Notes under the pieces: generated by a model
What the model saw: the letters and a program-made list of their open reading frames with translations, nothing else
Databases searched by the model: none
Told to the model about the DNA's origin: nothing
Shown: piece after piece, positions 24,433 to 33,519 of the stretch
Layout of the letters: the number at the start of each line of letters is the position of its first letter
Numbering within the stretch: the first letter of the stretch is position 1
From: Candidatus Palauibacter scopulicola
GTDB lineage: Bacteria; Gemmatimonadota; Gemmatimonadetes; Palauibacterales; Palauibacteraceae
NCBI RefSeq assembly: GCF_947581915.1
Contig: NZ_CANPWG010000058.1
Span: 37,839-101,838 of the forward strand
Length of the DNA stretch: 64,000 nucleotides
Reading direction: 5' to 3'
Program-made: the position numbers and the translations under genes

Positions 24433-24450
24433 ACGTTCCCGCGGGAACGT
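24433..24450. repeat. GTTCCCGCGGGAAC palindrome, copy 2 (18-bp form), intergenic
   Basis: ACGTTCCCGCGGGAACGT is an 18-bp perfect palindrome between the cystathionine beta-synthase gene and the toxin-antitoxin module, 42 bp before the antitoxin start. It is the only intergenic copy of the four. A hairpin terminator is unlikely, as no T-run follows. Confidence 0.9.
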
Positions 24451-24472
24451 GGTTGCTTGCGAAACGCTGCTT

Positions 24473-24493
24473 ATGACGTCAAAATGATGTCAT
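24473..24493. promoter_or_regulatory. Operator-like inverted repeat over the antitoxin start codon
   Basis: ATGACGTCA (24473-24481), spacer AAA, TGATGTCAT (24485-24493): a 9-bp inverted repeat with one mismatch whose right arm includes the first two bases of the antitoxin ATG. Ribbon-helix-helix antitoxins usually bind such repeats to repress their own operon. Confidence 0.6.
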
Positions 24494-24728
24494 GAGCGTT
24501 CAAATCACCATTCGAGACGTCCCCGAGGAAGTGCGTGACCGGCTGAAGGCCCGCGCGGCCTCCCGCGGCCAGTCGATGCAGCGGTACCTGCGCGGCGAAC
24601 TCGAGCGGCTGGTGGCGAAACCCACCGTTGAGGAGTGGATCGAGAAGGTCCGGGCCGACAAGCGGTTGTCGAGCAATCGCGTGACCACGGAGAGCATCCT
24701 GCAGGCTATAGATGCCGACCGGAAGTGA
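24492..24728 (+). CDS. FitA/VapB-like ribbon-helix-helix antitoxin
   Basis: A 78-residue protein. The N-terminal ribbon-helix-helix is MSVQITIRDVPEEVRDRLKA followed by RAASRGQSMQRYLRGELERL, typical of FitA/VapB antitoxins. The C-terminal tail (KVRADKRLSSNRVT...) would bind and block the toxin. The stop overlaps the toxin's GTG start (GTGA). Its start codon lies inside an inverted repeat likely to be its own operator. Confidence 0.85.
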   Translation: MSVQITIRDVPEEVRDRLKARAASRGQSMQRYLRGELERLVAKPTVEEWIEKVRADKRLSSNRVTTESILQAIDADRK

Positions 24729-25180
24729 CGGTTATCGTTGATGCCTCGGTCCTCGCGGCGGCGGTCGCCCACCTCGGGCCTCACGGCATGTGGTCCGAGG
24801 CCGCCGTGGTGGACGCTACTCGCGAGGGCCGTTCGCTGGCCGGTCCGCAACTGGTCCTCGCCGAGGCGACCAACGTCCTCCGCCGACTTGAGCTTGCCGA
24901 ACGGATCGAGAGTTCCGCAGCCAATCTCGCTCGTCGCAGGCTGCTGACGCTCAAGATTCAACTTTTCCCGTTCGAACCCCTCGCCGACCGTGCGTGGGAA
25001 CTTCGTCACAACCTCACGATCTACGACGGTTGGTACGTGGCCCTCGCCGAGGCGCTCTCGCGCCCACTCCTGACGCTCGATCGCCGGCTCGCGCGCGCTC
25101 CCGGGCCCACCTGCCGAATCATCACTCCGCCCGCCTCGCAAGTCGTCCACGAGCGGGCCGTCACGCGCCCCGCGGGGTAG
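24725..25180 (+). CDS. VapC-like PIN-domain toxin
   Basis: A 151-residue PIN-domain endoribonuclease, the toxin of a VapBC-type pair. Acidic metal-binding residues Asp6 (VDAS), Glu47 (LAEATN), Asp101 (YDGWYVALAEAL) and Asp119 (TLDRRLA) are all present, so it is likely functional. GTG start overlaps the antitoxin stop. Expected to cleave RNA, often tRNA or rRNA, when freed from the antitoxin. Convergent with the DUF454 gene 10 bp downstream. Confidence 0.88.
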   Translation: MTVIVDASVLAAAVAHLGPHGMWSEAAVVDATREGRSLAGPQLVLAEATNVLRRLELAERIESSAANLARRRLLTLKIQLFPFEPLADRAWELRHNLTIYDGWYVALAEALSRPLLTLDRRLARAPGPTCRIITPPASQVVHERAVTRPAG

Positions 25181-25190
25181 CGTCGCGCGG

Positions 25191-25667
25191 CTAGCCTTCT
25201 CCCGGGAGAGAGTAGAGGTGGGCGGTGACGAGGGCGGCGATGAGCAGGAGGAGGGCGACGAGCCAGAGTTGGCCGGCGGCGAACACGGCGGAGACGAGGA
25301 TCGCGCTCCACAGGAAGATCGTCGCGCCGCGCCGGACGCGGGTGGAGATCACGCCGCGCTCGCGGTAGGCGGCGAGGTAGCGGCCGAAAAGGCGGTTCTC
25401 GTACAGCCAGCGCTCGGCGCGGGGGGAACTGCGCGCGAAGCACCACGCGGCCAGCAGGAGGAAGCAGGTCGTGGGCCAGAGCGGCACCACGATGCCGATG
25501 ATGCCGGCGCTCACGCTGAGGCTCCCCACGCCCAGGAAGACGGCCCGTCGCACCGGGCCGGGCAGCGCGCGCGCGGCGCGCTCGGCCGCCGCGTGATCGA
25601 TGGGACACTGGGCGGCCGGCGAAGGGGTCGCGGGCCGGCTGTGTCGCGTGTCTGGACTCGGTTTCAT
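25191..25667 (-). CDS. DUF454 (YbaN-like) inner-membrane protein
   Basis: A 158-residue membrane protein of the DUF454 family, recognised from GIIGIVVPLWPTTCFLLLAAWCFARSSPR followed by NRLFGRYL. Three or four hydrophobic helices are present. ATG 25667 is chosen; an earlier in-frame ATG at 25724 would begin on the last base of the tRNA upstream and add a low-complexity stretch, so it is less likely. The function of the family is unknown. Probably co-transcribed with the tRNA-Arg directly upstream. Confidence 0.82.
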   Translation of the reverse strand: MKPSPDTRHSRPATPSPAAQCPIDHAAAERAARALPGPVRRAVFLGVGSLSVSAGIIGIVVPLWPTTCFLLLAAWCFARSSPRAERWLYENRLFGRYLAAYRERGVISTRVRRGATIFLWSAILVSAVFAAGQLWLVALLLLIAALVTAHLYSLPGEG

Positions 25668-25723
25668 GTCTGCGGAGTCACCGGAGTCGAATGAAGTCGC
25701 TGACGTCTTCGGCCGGGGGATCA

Positions 25724-25797
25724 TGCGCCCGGGAGGACTCGAACCCCCAGCCTTCTGATCCGAAGTCAGACGCTCTGTCCAATTGAGCTACGGGCGC
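25724..25797 (-). tRNA. tRNA-Arg (anticodon TCG)
   Basis: Cloverleaf on the minus strand: acceptor GCGCCCG (25791-25797) pairs with CGGGCGC (25725-25731). The anticodon arm is TCTGA-CTTCGGA-TCAGA with anticodon TCG, and the T-arm contains GGTTCGAGTCC. Discriminator base A at 25724; CCA is not encoded. It reads CGA and possibly other CGN codons. Confidence 0.95.
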
Positions 25798-25815
25798 GGG
25801 TGGCGCAAGCCGAAA

Positions 25816-25844
25816 ACGGTAGAACCGGCCCGCGTCCGATGCAA
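25816..25844 (-). promoter_or_regulatory. Candidate promoter of tRNA-Arg
   Basis: On the minus strand, TTGCAT (25839-25844) and TACCGT (25816-25821) are 17 bp apart. The -10 box ends about 18 nt before the mature tRNA 5' end. Each box matches consensus at only about half its positions. Confidence 0.35.
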
Positions 25845-25988
25845 CCGAGCGCTGCGTGCGACGCCGTTTGCCGGCCTCGGTCGCCGGACCGCACCGGGCG
25901 CCGGGTCCGGATGCTCGAATGGCCGTGGTATTTCCGGGACACGACGCTAGATTCGGGGACGCCCAACCCCCTCACCCGGAGCTGACCG

Positions 25989-26588
25989 ATGCGACGATTG
26001 CGCACACTCTTCCTCCTCGGCGCGCTGGCCGCCGGACCCCTGGCGCTCGCGGCGCCCGCACCCTCCCTCGCCCAGGGCCGCGCGAGCGTGGCCATGGCGG
26101 AGAGTTGGCCCGACGCCGATCCCGGCGACGTGGAGTCGGTCGACAGCATCCTGACCGCGCTCTACGACGTGATCTCGGGCCCGGCCGGGCAGGCGCGCGA
26201 CTGGGACCGCTTCCGCTCGCTGTTCATTCCCGAGGCCCGCCTCATTCCCACGGGCCGGTCCCCGGAGGGCGAGCACGGCTACCAGGTGTGGAGCCCGGGC
26301 GAATACGCCGAGCAGGCGGGCGGTTTCCTCGAACAGAACGGGTTCTTCGAGCGGGAGATCGCCCGCAGCGAGGAGCGCTTCGGCCCCGTGGTGCACGCGT
26401 TCTCCACCTACGACTCGAAGCGCACCGCGGACGACCCCGAGCCGTTCGCGCGCGGCATCAACTCCATCCAGCTCATGCACGACGGCGGCCGCTGGTACGT
26501 CGTCACGATCTACTGGGCCGCGGAACGGCCGGATCTGCCGATCCCGGGACAGTATCTGCCCTCCAGGAACGGAGGAGGTGCCCCGTGA
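25989..26588 (+). CDS. Secreted SnoaL/NTF2-like protein
   Basis: A 199-residue exported protein with a signal peptide (FLLGALAAGPLALAAPAPSLAQ). The mature part starts with DVESVDSILTALYDVISGPA and contains RDWDRFRSLFIPEARLIPTG and RWYVVTIYWAAERPD, the helix-then-sheet pattern of SnoaL/NTF2-like folds. The conserved acid/His pair expected of an active cyclase is not clear. The function is unknown. Its stop overlaps the S9 peptidase start (GTGA). Confidence 0.75.
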   Translation: MRRLRTLFLLGALAAGPLALAAPAPSLAQGRASVAMAESWPDADPGDVESVDSILTALYDVISGPAGQARDWDRFRSLFIPEARLIPTGRSPEGEHGYQVWSPGEYAEQAGGFLEQNGFFEREIARSEERFGPVVHAFSTYDSKRTADDPEPFARGINSIQLMHDGGRWYVVTIYWAAERPDLPIPGQYLPSRNGGGAP

Positions 26589-29131
26589 AGTTCTCCCCGA
26601 ACCTCCGCCCCCCCGCCGCGCGGCCCTCAGTCTCGCGGCGCGTCGCTTCGTGGATCGCCGCGGCCGTGCTCGCGCTCACGGCCGCTCCGGCCCTTCAGGC
26701 GCAGGGTCTCGCCAGTTTCGAGCCGGCCCCCGCGCGCGACAACGCCTTCGCGCTCACGCTCGAATCCATCATGCGCGGCCCCGAGCACGTCGGGCAGGCG
26801 CCGGTCGGCGTGAGCTGGTCCGACGACGGCGAGTGGATCTACTTCCGCTGGCTGCCGGGCGGCGCCGAGTGGCACGAGCAGCGCGCCCTATACCGCGTCC
26901 GTTCGACCGGCGGCACGCCGGAGCGGATCGACGACGAGGACGAACTTCGCCTCGGTCCCATCCTGGCAGCGGGCGATGTCTCCGCGGATGGCCGCTGGCG
27001 CGTGACGTCGTCCGACGGAGACCTCTATCTCATCGAGCGGGAGGGCGCCGCGACCCGGCGGCTCACCCACACCCAGGACGCCGAGATGGGTCCCGTCTTC
27101 TCCGGCGACGGCGCCTCCATCTTCTTCCGCCGCGGGAACAACCTCTTCGCCTTCGACATCGACGATGGCGAAATCCGGCAGCTCACCGCGGTGGGCGGGC
27201 CGGAGCAGCCCGAAGACCCCGAGGCCGAGGGGCACAAGGCCTTCCTCGAGGAACAGCAGCGGGAGCTGTTCGAGCACATCCGCGTGCAGGACATCCGGGA
27301 GGAGCGCGCCGAGGAGCGCCGGGAGCTCAGGGAGACCGGCCAGCGCGAGACCCTGCACCTCGCGCAGGGCGAGCGCGCGCAGTCGCTTGTCGCCGATCCC
27401 ACCGGCACGTGGATCGCGGTCACCGCGACCCGCGGCAGTTTCAACGATGGGGGCCGGCGCACCGATATCCCCCTCTGGATCACGGAGTCCGGCTACACGG
27501 AGAACACCGAGATGCGTCCCAAGGTCGGCGACGAACAGGGCGAGTCCAGACTCGCCGTGGTCCATGCCGAAACGGGCGAAGCCACTTGGCTCGACCTCTC
27601 GGGGGACGGCTCGGATCCGGAATCCGGGGAGTCCGAAGCCGGGTTGGACGACGGGGACGGAGCTGCCGCGGACGGGCCTGAATCCGACGACCGCCTCGCC
27701 GTGGCGAGCTTCGCGGGCTGGAACGACGCGGGCTCCCACGGGCTCGTGTTCGCGGTGGACTACGACTACAAGACGTGGCGCCTCTACGCCTACGAAGCGG
27801 CGAGCGGCGAACTCACGCTGCTCGATTCGCACGATGACGAGGCGTGGGTCGGCGGCCCCTGCTTCGGCGCCCAGGGCGCGGGCTGCATCGGCTGGCTCCC
27901 GGCGGAGGCGGCGGGCGAGATGCCGCGCGCCTGGTACGTGAGCGAGGAGACGGGCTACTCCCACCTGTACGCGATCGACGCCGATGGCGGCGACAAGGAG
28001 GCGCTCACGGCCGGCGAGTGGGAGGTGCTCGGCGCGACGATCCCGGACGGATGGGACGCCTTCCTCCTCCAGACGAGCGAACTCTCCCCCTTCGACCAGC
28101 ACCCGTGGCGCATGGACTTCGACGGCTCCGGCCGCGTCCAGCTCCTCGAGGGAGAGGGCTCGTTCACCGTCACGCCGTCGCCCGACGGGCGTCGCTTCGC
28201 CGTCCTCCATTCGCGCGCGAACCGGCCGCCCGAACTGTACGTCGCCGACGCCGCTCCGGGCGCCGCGATGACACAGGTCACGACCTCCCCCACCGGGACG
28301 TGGCTCGGCTTCCCCTGGCTCCGGCCCGAGATCGTGCACTTCGAGGCCCGCGACGGGATGCCGGTGCCCGCGCGCATCTACCGGCCCGCCGACTTCGGCG
28401 TCGAACCCAACGGGGCCGGCGTCATCTTCGTCCACGGGGCGGGATACCTGCACAACGTCCACAACTGGTGGTCGAACTACTACCGCGAGTACATGTTCCA
28501 CCACTTCCTGGCGGCCCAGGGCTACACGGTGCTCGACATCGACTACCGGGGCTCCGCCGGCTACGGGCGCGACTGGCGCACGGCGATCTACCGGCACATG
28601 GGCGGCTGGGACCTCTCCGACCAGGTGGACGGCGCCGCCTACCTCGTCCGCGAGGAGGGCGTCGACCCCGACCGCATGGGGATCTACGGCGGGTCCTACG
28701 GCGGCTTCATCACGCTGATGGCGCTCTTCACCGCGCCGGAGTCCTTCCAGGCGGGCGGCGCGCTCCGCTCGGTGACCGACTGGGCGCACTACAACCACTG
28801 GTACACGAGCCGCATCCTCAACCTCCCCCACGAGGACGAGGAGGCGTACCGCCAGTCCTCCCCCATCTACTTCGCCGAGGGCCTCGAGGGACACCTCCTC
28901 ATGGCGCACGGGATGTACGACACGAACGTGCATTTCTCCGACGTCGTGCGCCTCGCCCAGCGCCTCATTGAACTGGGGAAGGAGAACTGGGAGATGGCGG
29001 TGTACCCGGTGGAGAACCACGGTTTTGCGGAGCCCTCGTCGTGGACCGATGAATACCGGCGCATCTACGAGTTGTTCGAGCGCGTGATCGGCGGCGGCCG
29101 CGGGGCGTCGGCGAACGGGGAGGGTGGCTGA
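26585..29131 (+). CDS. S9-family prolyl oligopeptidase / acylaminoacyl-peptidase-like secreted peptidase
   Basis: An 848-residue exported serine peptidase of the S9 (DPP-IV/acylaminoacyl peptidase) family. The N-terminal about 550 residues form a WD/YWTD-type propeller, preceded by a signal peptide (IAAAVLALTAAPALQAQ). The alpha/beta-hydrolase domain has catalytic Ser704 in GSYGG, Asp779 in HGMYDTNVH and His812 in ENHGF. The acidic insert near residues 340-370 (DGSDPESGESEAGLDDGDG) is a low-complexity linker. It would process short peptides in the periplasm or outside. The GTG start overlaps the upstream stop; the next gene begins within its stop. Confidence 0.9.
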   Translation: MKFSPNLRPPAARPSVSRRVASWIAAAVLALTAAPALQAQGLASFEPAPARDNAFALTLESIMRGPEHVGQAPVGVSWSDDGEWIYFRWLPGGAEWHEQRALYRVRSTGGTPERIDDEDELRLGPILAAGDVSADGRWRVTSSDGDLYLIEREGAATRRLTHTQDAEMGPVFSGDGASIFFRRGNNLFAFDIDDGEIRQLTAVGGPEQPEDPEAEGHKAFLEEQQRELFEHIRVQDIREERAEERRELRETGQRETLHLAQGERAQSLVADPTGTWIAVTATRGSFNDGGRRTDIPLWITESGYTENTEMRPKVGDEQGESRLAVVHAETGEATWLDLSGDGSDPESGESEAGLDDGDGAAADGPESDDRLAVASFAGWNDAGSHGLVFAVDYDYKTWRLYAYEAASGELTLLDSHDDEAWVGGPCFGAQGAGCIGWLPAEAAGEMPRAWYVSEETGYSHLYAIDADGGDKEALTAGEWEVLGATIPDGWDAFLLQTSELSPFDQHPWRMDFDGSGRVQLLEGEGSFTVTPSPDGRRFAVLHSRANRPPELYVADAAPGAAMTQVTTSPTGTWLGFPWLRPEIVHFEARDGMPVPARIYRPADFGVEPNGAGVIFVHGAGYLHNVHNWWSNYYREYMFHHFLAAQGYTVLDIDYRGSAGYGRDWRTAIYRHMGGWDLSDQVDGAAYLVREEGVDPDRMGIYGGSYGGFITLMALFTAPESFQAGGALRSVTDWAHYNHWYTSRILNLPHEDEEAYRQSSPIYFAEGLEGHLLMAHGMYDTNVHFSDVVRLAQRLIELGKENWEMAVYPVENHGFAEPSSWTDEYRRIYELFERVIGGGRGASANGEGG

Positions 29132-32100
29132 ACACAAGGACGCTCCTCGCGGCGGTCCTCCTCGTCTCGGCGTGCGGGGCGCCGGACCCGGGACCCTGGG
29201 TCGAGGCGGACGGATACCGCTGGCGGGAGTTGCACCTGCGGGGCTCGGGCGGCTTCCGGCCGCTCGACGGCTCCGACCTCGGCGTGTCTTTCCTGTACGA
29301 CGTCGACGAGGAGACGCGCCTGCGCAACCGGGTGCGCGCGGAAGGGCACGGCGTCGCGATCGGGGATGTCGACGGGGACGGCCTGGCGGATCTCTTCTTC
29401 GCCGGCTTCGGGTGCCCGAGCGCGCTCTACCGCAACCTCGGCGGCTGGCGCTTCGAGGAGATCACGCCGCCCGCCATCGCGCTCGAGGACGTGCTCGCGA
29501 GAGGCGCCGCGCTCGTCGACGTCGATGGAGACGATGACCTCGATCTCCTGATCGCGGTCCATGGAGGCCGGAACCGGATCTTCCTCGGCGACGGCGCGGG
29601 CGGCTTCGCGGAACTCGAGGACGCGGGCCTCGCCGGGGCGTGGGGGAGCACGACGCTCACCCTGGCCGACACCGATGGCGACGGCGACCTCGATCTCTAC
29701 GTCGCCAACTACAAGACGCGGCAGGTCGACGACCTCTACCCGCCGGACGTTCTCGACATCAACCACCTGCGGCGCGGCGAGGACGGGAATCTCGACACCC
29801 TTCCGGAACTGCGGGACCTCTACGACGAGCACTACCGCGTGGAGTTCGACGGCCGCTTCGTGCGCCGCTTCGAGCTTGGCGAGCCGGACGAGTATTACAC
29901 CGGGCTCGGGGACGGACGGTTCGCGCCCGCGGCTCCCGGAGCGCCCCTCGCGCGTTCCCGCGGGAACGTCTCGACGCCGACCCGCGACTGGGGACTCGCG
30001 GCGAGGTTCAGCGACTGGGACGAGGACGGCGACCCGGATCTCTACGTGGCGAACGACTTCAACAGCGAGGACGGCATCTGGATCAACCGCGGCGACGGGA
30101 CGTTCGCGCCCGCCCCGGCCGTCGCCGTCCGCACGACGAGCCTCTCCTCGATGGCCGTCGATGTGGGCGATCTCGACCGCGACGGGGACCTCGATCTCCT
30201 CACCACCGACATGCTCGCCCGCGACGCGGCGGAGCGCCTCGCCCAGACCCCGAGCTACGAGGCCGTTCCTGAACGACCCGGCCTCACGGACACGAGAATC
30301 CAGGTGAACCGGAACGCGGTCCAGCTCAACCGGGGGGACGGAACCTTCGCCGAGGCGGCGTGGGAACTCGGGCTCGCCGCCTCCGACTGGACGTGGGGCG
30401 CGCTCATCGTGGACGCGGACCTCGACGGCTGGAACGACATCCTCGTCACGACGGGACACGCGTGGGACCAGTTGGACGGCGACGCCAACGCCCGCGTGGC
30501 GGCGATTCCCGGGCTGCCGGCGGATCAGGCCCTGCGCATGTTCCCGCCGCTCGCGCAGCCGAACGTCGCCTTCCGCGGCGGGGCGGAGGGCTTTACGGAC
30601 GTGAGCGAGGGCTGGCGCTGGGGACACGAGGCCGACATCTCGCACGGTCTCGCGGCGGGAGATCTCGACCGCGACGGAGACCTCGACGTCGTCGTGACCC
30701 GGCTCGGGGCGGCCCCCCTCCTGTACCGTAACGACGCCCCGGCGCCCCGGATCCTCGTGCGTCTGCGGGGGCCGGGCCCGAACACGCGCGGGATCGGGGC
30801 CCGGATCCGCCTCGAGAGTTCCGGAGGGATGCCCGCTCAGGTGCGTGAGATCACCGCGGGCGGCGCCTATCTCTCCTCGTCCGAACCCGCCGCCAGCTTC
30901 GCCGCGGAGGCGGACGGCGAGATGGTCCTCACCGTCGACTGGCCGGACCGTCGCCGCACGCGGCTGGAAGGGGTCGTCGCGAACCGCGAATACGAGATCG
31001 AAGCCGCCACCGCGGAGTTGGTGGCGCCCGACCCCGACGGCCCCGCCACGGCGGCGACAGCCGAGGCCGGGACGCACTTCGTCGACATTTCGGATCGGCT
31101 CGGCCACAGGCATGTCGAGTCGCCCTTCGACGACCGGCTCCGGCAGCCGCTCCTGCCCCATTCGCTCGACCGGCCCGGCCCGGGCGTGTCGTGGATCGAC
31201 GTGGAAGACGACGGCGACGCGGATCTCATCGTCGGGAGCGGCCGGGGGGGCAGCCCGGTCCTGATTCGCAACGATGGGGACGGCTTCGCCGCCCCGCGGG
31301 CTCTCGTGCCCGCGCTGGCGTGGGACGCGACCGCCGCGCTGCCGCACCGCGCGGCCGACGGTCGCGTCGCGCTGCTCATCGGCACGAGCGCGTACGAGGC
31401 GGGCTCGCCCGCGGAAGCCGCGGCCGTTCCCGCAGTCATCGCGGCGCCGCTCGGCGCGTCCGCGCCGGCGCCCCCGCTCATCGAAGCGCCCGGCCCCCCG
31501 CCCGGTCAGCTCCCCGCGACGACCGGCCCGCTCGCCCAGGCCGACATCGACGGCGACGGCGACCTCGACCTCTTCGTGGGCGGCCGCGTCGCCCCCGGCG
31601 CCTACCCCCTCGCGGTCGACTCCCGCCTGCTGATCCACGACGGCGACGCCCTGCGCGTCGATGCCGAGCGTTCCCTCCCCTTCGCGCGCCTGGGGCTCGT
31701 CTCCGCCGCCCTCTTCACGGACTACGACCTCGACGGCGACCCCGACCTCGCGCTCGCCCTCGAATGGGGCAGCGTCCGCCTCTTCCGCAACGACGAGGGC
31801 CGTTTCACCGATGTGAGCGACGCGCTGGGGCTCACCCGTCTCACGGGGCGCTGGAACGGCCTCGCCGCCGCGGACTTCGACGAGGACGGACGGCCCGACC
31901 TCGTCGCGACCGGCTGGGGCGCGAATCTCGACGTACCGTCCGCCTATTCCCTCATCTACGGCGACATGAATCGCGACGGCGTCGTCGATCTCGTCGAGGC
32001 CCGGATGGAATCCGGCGCGTGGCGCCCCCTACGGGGCAGGGACGCGCTCGCCGTCCCCGGCGGACTCCCGGCCCTCCTGCGCGTGACGTACGAGCGCTTC

Positions 32101-32841
32101 GCGCGCGCGCCGCTGACCGACCTCATCGGCGGCATGGACCCCGAGCTCCGGCTGGACGCGAACGAACTCCGCCACACCGTGTGGCTCAACCGCCCTTCCG
32201 GCTTCGAGAGCGCCCCGCTGCCCGCGGCGGCCCAGCGCGCGCCCGCGTTCGGCGTCGCCGGCGGCGACCTCGACGGAGACGGCCACGAAGACCTCGTCCT
32301 CGCGCAGAACTTCTACGCCGGCCGGGCGGGGGCGCCGCGCTACGACGCGGGGCGAGGGCTCTGGCTGAGAGGGGACGGCCAAGGGGAGTTCGAGCCCGTT
32401 ACGGCTCCCCCGTCCGGGATCGCCGTCTACGGAGATGCCCGGGCCGTCTCGCTCGCGGACCACGACCGCGACGGGCGGGTGGACGTGGCCTTCGGCGTCA
32501 ACGGCGGCGAGACCCGGCTCTACCGCAACGTCGGCGCGGCGCCCGGCCTCCGGGTCACGCTCGTGGGCCCGCCCGCGAACCCCCGGGCCATCGGCGCCCG
32601 CCTCCGCCTCGAATACGCGGACGGCACGTTCGGCCCGGTGCGGGAGGTCCGGTCGGGGGAGGGTTACCTGGCCCGCCACGAGCCGACGCAGACGCTCGGC
32701 CTCGCCGGCGACGCGCCCGCCGGCCCCGCAACGCTGCACGTCGTGTGGCCGAACGGCGGGGAGACGTCCGTGTCGATCTCGCCCGGGACCCTGGAAGTGC
32801 GCGTCCCGCCCGCCGGAACGGCAGGTTCGTCCGGCTCCTGA
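29128..32841 (+). CDS. Giant FG-GAP/VCBS lipoprotein with ASPIC/UnbV domains
   Basis: About 1237 residues if translation starts at the CTG at 29128, which overlaps the peptidase stop as CTGA. From there a lipoprotein signal follows (LLAAVLLVSACGAPD, lipobox V-S-A-C). Starting at the next common start, TTG 29230, would lose the signal, so CTG is preferred. The body carries at least a dozen FG-GAP calcium-binding repeats (for example DTDGDGDLDLYVAN and DWDEDGDPDLYVAND), with an ASPIC/UnbV-like domain mid-protein (GIGARIRLESSGG) and a second at the C-terminus (AIGARLRLEYADG). Likely a surface-anchored adhesion or ligand-binding protein. Confidence 0.85.
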   Translation: MNTRTLLAAVLLVSACGAPDPGPWVEADGYRWRELHLRGSGGFRPLDGSDLGVSFLYDVDEETRLRNRVRAEGHGVAIGDVDGDGLADLFFAGFGCPSALYRNLGGWRFEEITPPAIALEDVLARGAALVDVDGDDDLDLLIAVHGGRNRIFLGDGAGGFAELEDAGLAGAWGSTTLTLADTDGDGDLDLYVANYKTRQVDDLYPPDVLDINHLRRGEDGNLDTLPELRDLYDEHYRVEFDGRFVRRFELGEPDEYYTGLGDGRFAPAAPGAPLARSRGNVSTPTRDWGLAARFSDWDEDGDPDLYVANDFNSEDGIWINRGDGTFAPAPAVAVRTTSLSSMAVDVGDLDRDGDLDLLTTDMLARDAAERLAQTPSYEAVPERPGLTDTRIQVNRNAVQLNRGDGTFAEAAWELGLAASDWTWGALIVDADLDGWNDILVTTGHAWDQLDGDANARVAAIPGLPADQALRMFPPLAQPNVAFRGGAEGFTDVSEGWRWGHEADISHGLAAGDLDRDGDLDVVVTRLGAAPLLYRNDAPAPRILVRLRGPGPNTRGIGARIRLESSGGMPAQVREITAGGAYLSSSEPAASFAAEADGEMVLTVDWPDRRRTRLEGVVANREYEIEAATAELVAPDPDGPATAATAEAGTHFVDISDRLGHRHVESPFDDRLRQPLLPHSLDRPGPGVSWIDVEDDGDADLIVGSGRGGSPVLIRNDGDGFAAPRALVPALAWDATAALPHRAADGRVALLIGTSAYEAGSPAEAAAVPAVIAAPLGASAPAPPLIEAPGPPPGQLPATTGPLAQADIDGDGDLDLFVGGRVAPGAYPLAVDSRLLIHDGDALRVDAERSLPFARLGLVSAALFTDYDLDGDPDLALALEWGSVRLFRNDEGRFTDVSDALGLTRLTGRWNGLAAADFDEDGRPDLVATGWGANLDVPSAYSLIYGDMNRDGVVDLVEARMESGAWRPLRGRDALAVPGGLPALLRVTYERFARAPLTDLIGGMDPELRLDANELRHTVWLNRPSGFESAPLPAAAQRAPAFGVAGGDLDGDGHEDLVLAQNFYAGRAGAPRYDAGRGLWLRGDGQGEFEPVTAPPSGIAVYGDARAVSLADHDRDGRVDVAFGVNGGETRLYRNVGAAPGLRVTLVGPPANPRAIGARLRLEYADGTFGPVREVRSGEGYLARHEPTQTLGLAGDAPAGPATLHVVWPNGGETSVSISPGTLEVRVPPAGTAGSSGS
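29953..29968. repeat. GTTCCCGCGGGAAC palindrome, copy 3 (16-bp form)
   Basis: CGTTCCCGCGGGAACG, inside the FG-GAP lipoprotein gene, is read in the frame CGT TCC CGC GGG AAC (RSRGN). This frame differs from copies 1 and 4, so the conserved entity is DNA, not peptide. Confidence 0.9.
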
Positions 32842-32859
32842 CGGAACGCGGAGGCGGCT

Positions 32860-33519
32860 TTAGCGGGCGCGGTAGCCGAAGCCGATCGTGATGCCGACGT
32901 CGTTCTGCAGCTTCGACGCGTCCGTTTGGGCGGAGATGTAGTAGGACGCCATGTCCCGGAGTTCGCCCCGAAACCAGAGCGATGACAGGAGATGGACCCG
33001 GACCCCGACCGCCGCCGTCGCCATCGGATCCGTCGCGCTGAGCTTCGGCACCTCGGCGCCGTAGAACTTCAACTGCCGGAGCCCCCCGCCCACCGTGAAG
33101 TAGGGTTCGAGCGCGCCGGCCGAGCCGGACGACCGCAGGCGGAACGTCAGGTTCACCGTGCCCGCCAGGTACTCCATTTCGCCGAGCGTTCCGAGACCCC
33201 GTCCCGGTCCGCCGCCGACGCCTTCGAGCGTCGCCGGGGAATAGAGCCCCATGACGCCGATTCCCACCGCCCGCGAAGCCCAATAGGTCGCTTCGCCCCC
33301 CATCATCACGTCCGGCGGCATCACGATGCCGTACGCGCCGGTGTTGTCCGTGAGGTTGTTGAGGGGTTGGATGACGCCGGCGAGTCCGAAGAATTCCGGG
33401 CCGGTATCGTTGCCGAACGGTGCGGAGGGGGTCATCTGGGCCGTCAGCTGCGACGCTCCGGGAGCGAGCCCCCACAGAGAGAGAAAGAGAAAGAGAAGAA
33501 CGCCGGACGGGCGTCTCAT
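32860..33519 (-). CDS. Outer-membrane beta-barrel protein
   Basis: A 219-residue exported protein with a signal peptide (VLLFLFLSLWGLAPGASQLTAQ). The mature part has alternating hydrophobic strands (LEPYFTVGGGLRQLKF, ATAAVGVRVHLLSSLWFRGEL) and ends in an aromatic/Arg-type terminus (VGITIGFGYRAR), like small OMP barrels. Its ATG overlaps the metallopeptidase stop (ATGA). It may be the outer-membrane partner of the two upstream proteins. Convergent with the FG-GAP gene, 18 bp away. Confidence 0.8.
   Translation of the reverse strand: MRRPSGVLLFLFLSLWGLAPGASQLTAQMTPSAPFGNDTGPEFFGLAGVIQPLNNLTDNTGAYGIVMPPDVMMGGEATYWASRAVGIGVMGLYSPATLEGVGGGPGRGLGTLGEMEYLAGTVNLTFRLRSSGSAGALEPYFTVGGGLRQLKFYGAEVPKLSATDPMATAAVGVRVHLLSSLWFRGELRDMASYYISAQTDASKLQNDVGITIGFGYRAR

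Noticed and set aside
24433..24450. The 18-bp palindrome as a terminator of the cystathionine beta-synthase gene
   Set aside because: No T-run follows, the loop would be unstable, and the identical sequence occurs inside thiS.
25668..25724. Earlier in-frame ATG (25724) for the DUF454 gene
   Set aside because: It begins on the last base of tRNA-Arg, adds 19 low-complexity residues and would place the start in a processed tRNA end.
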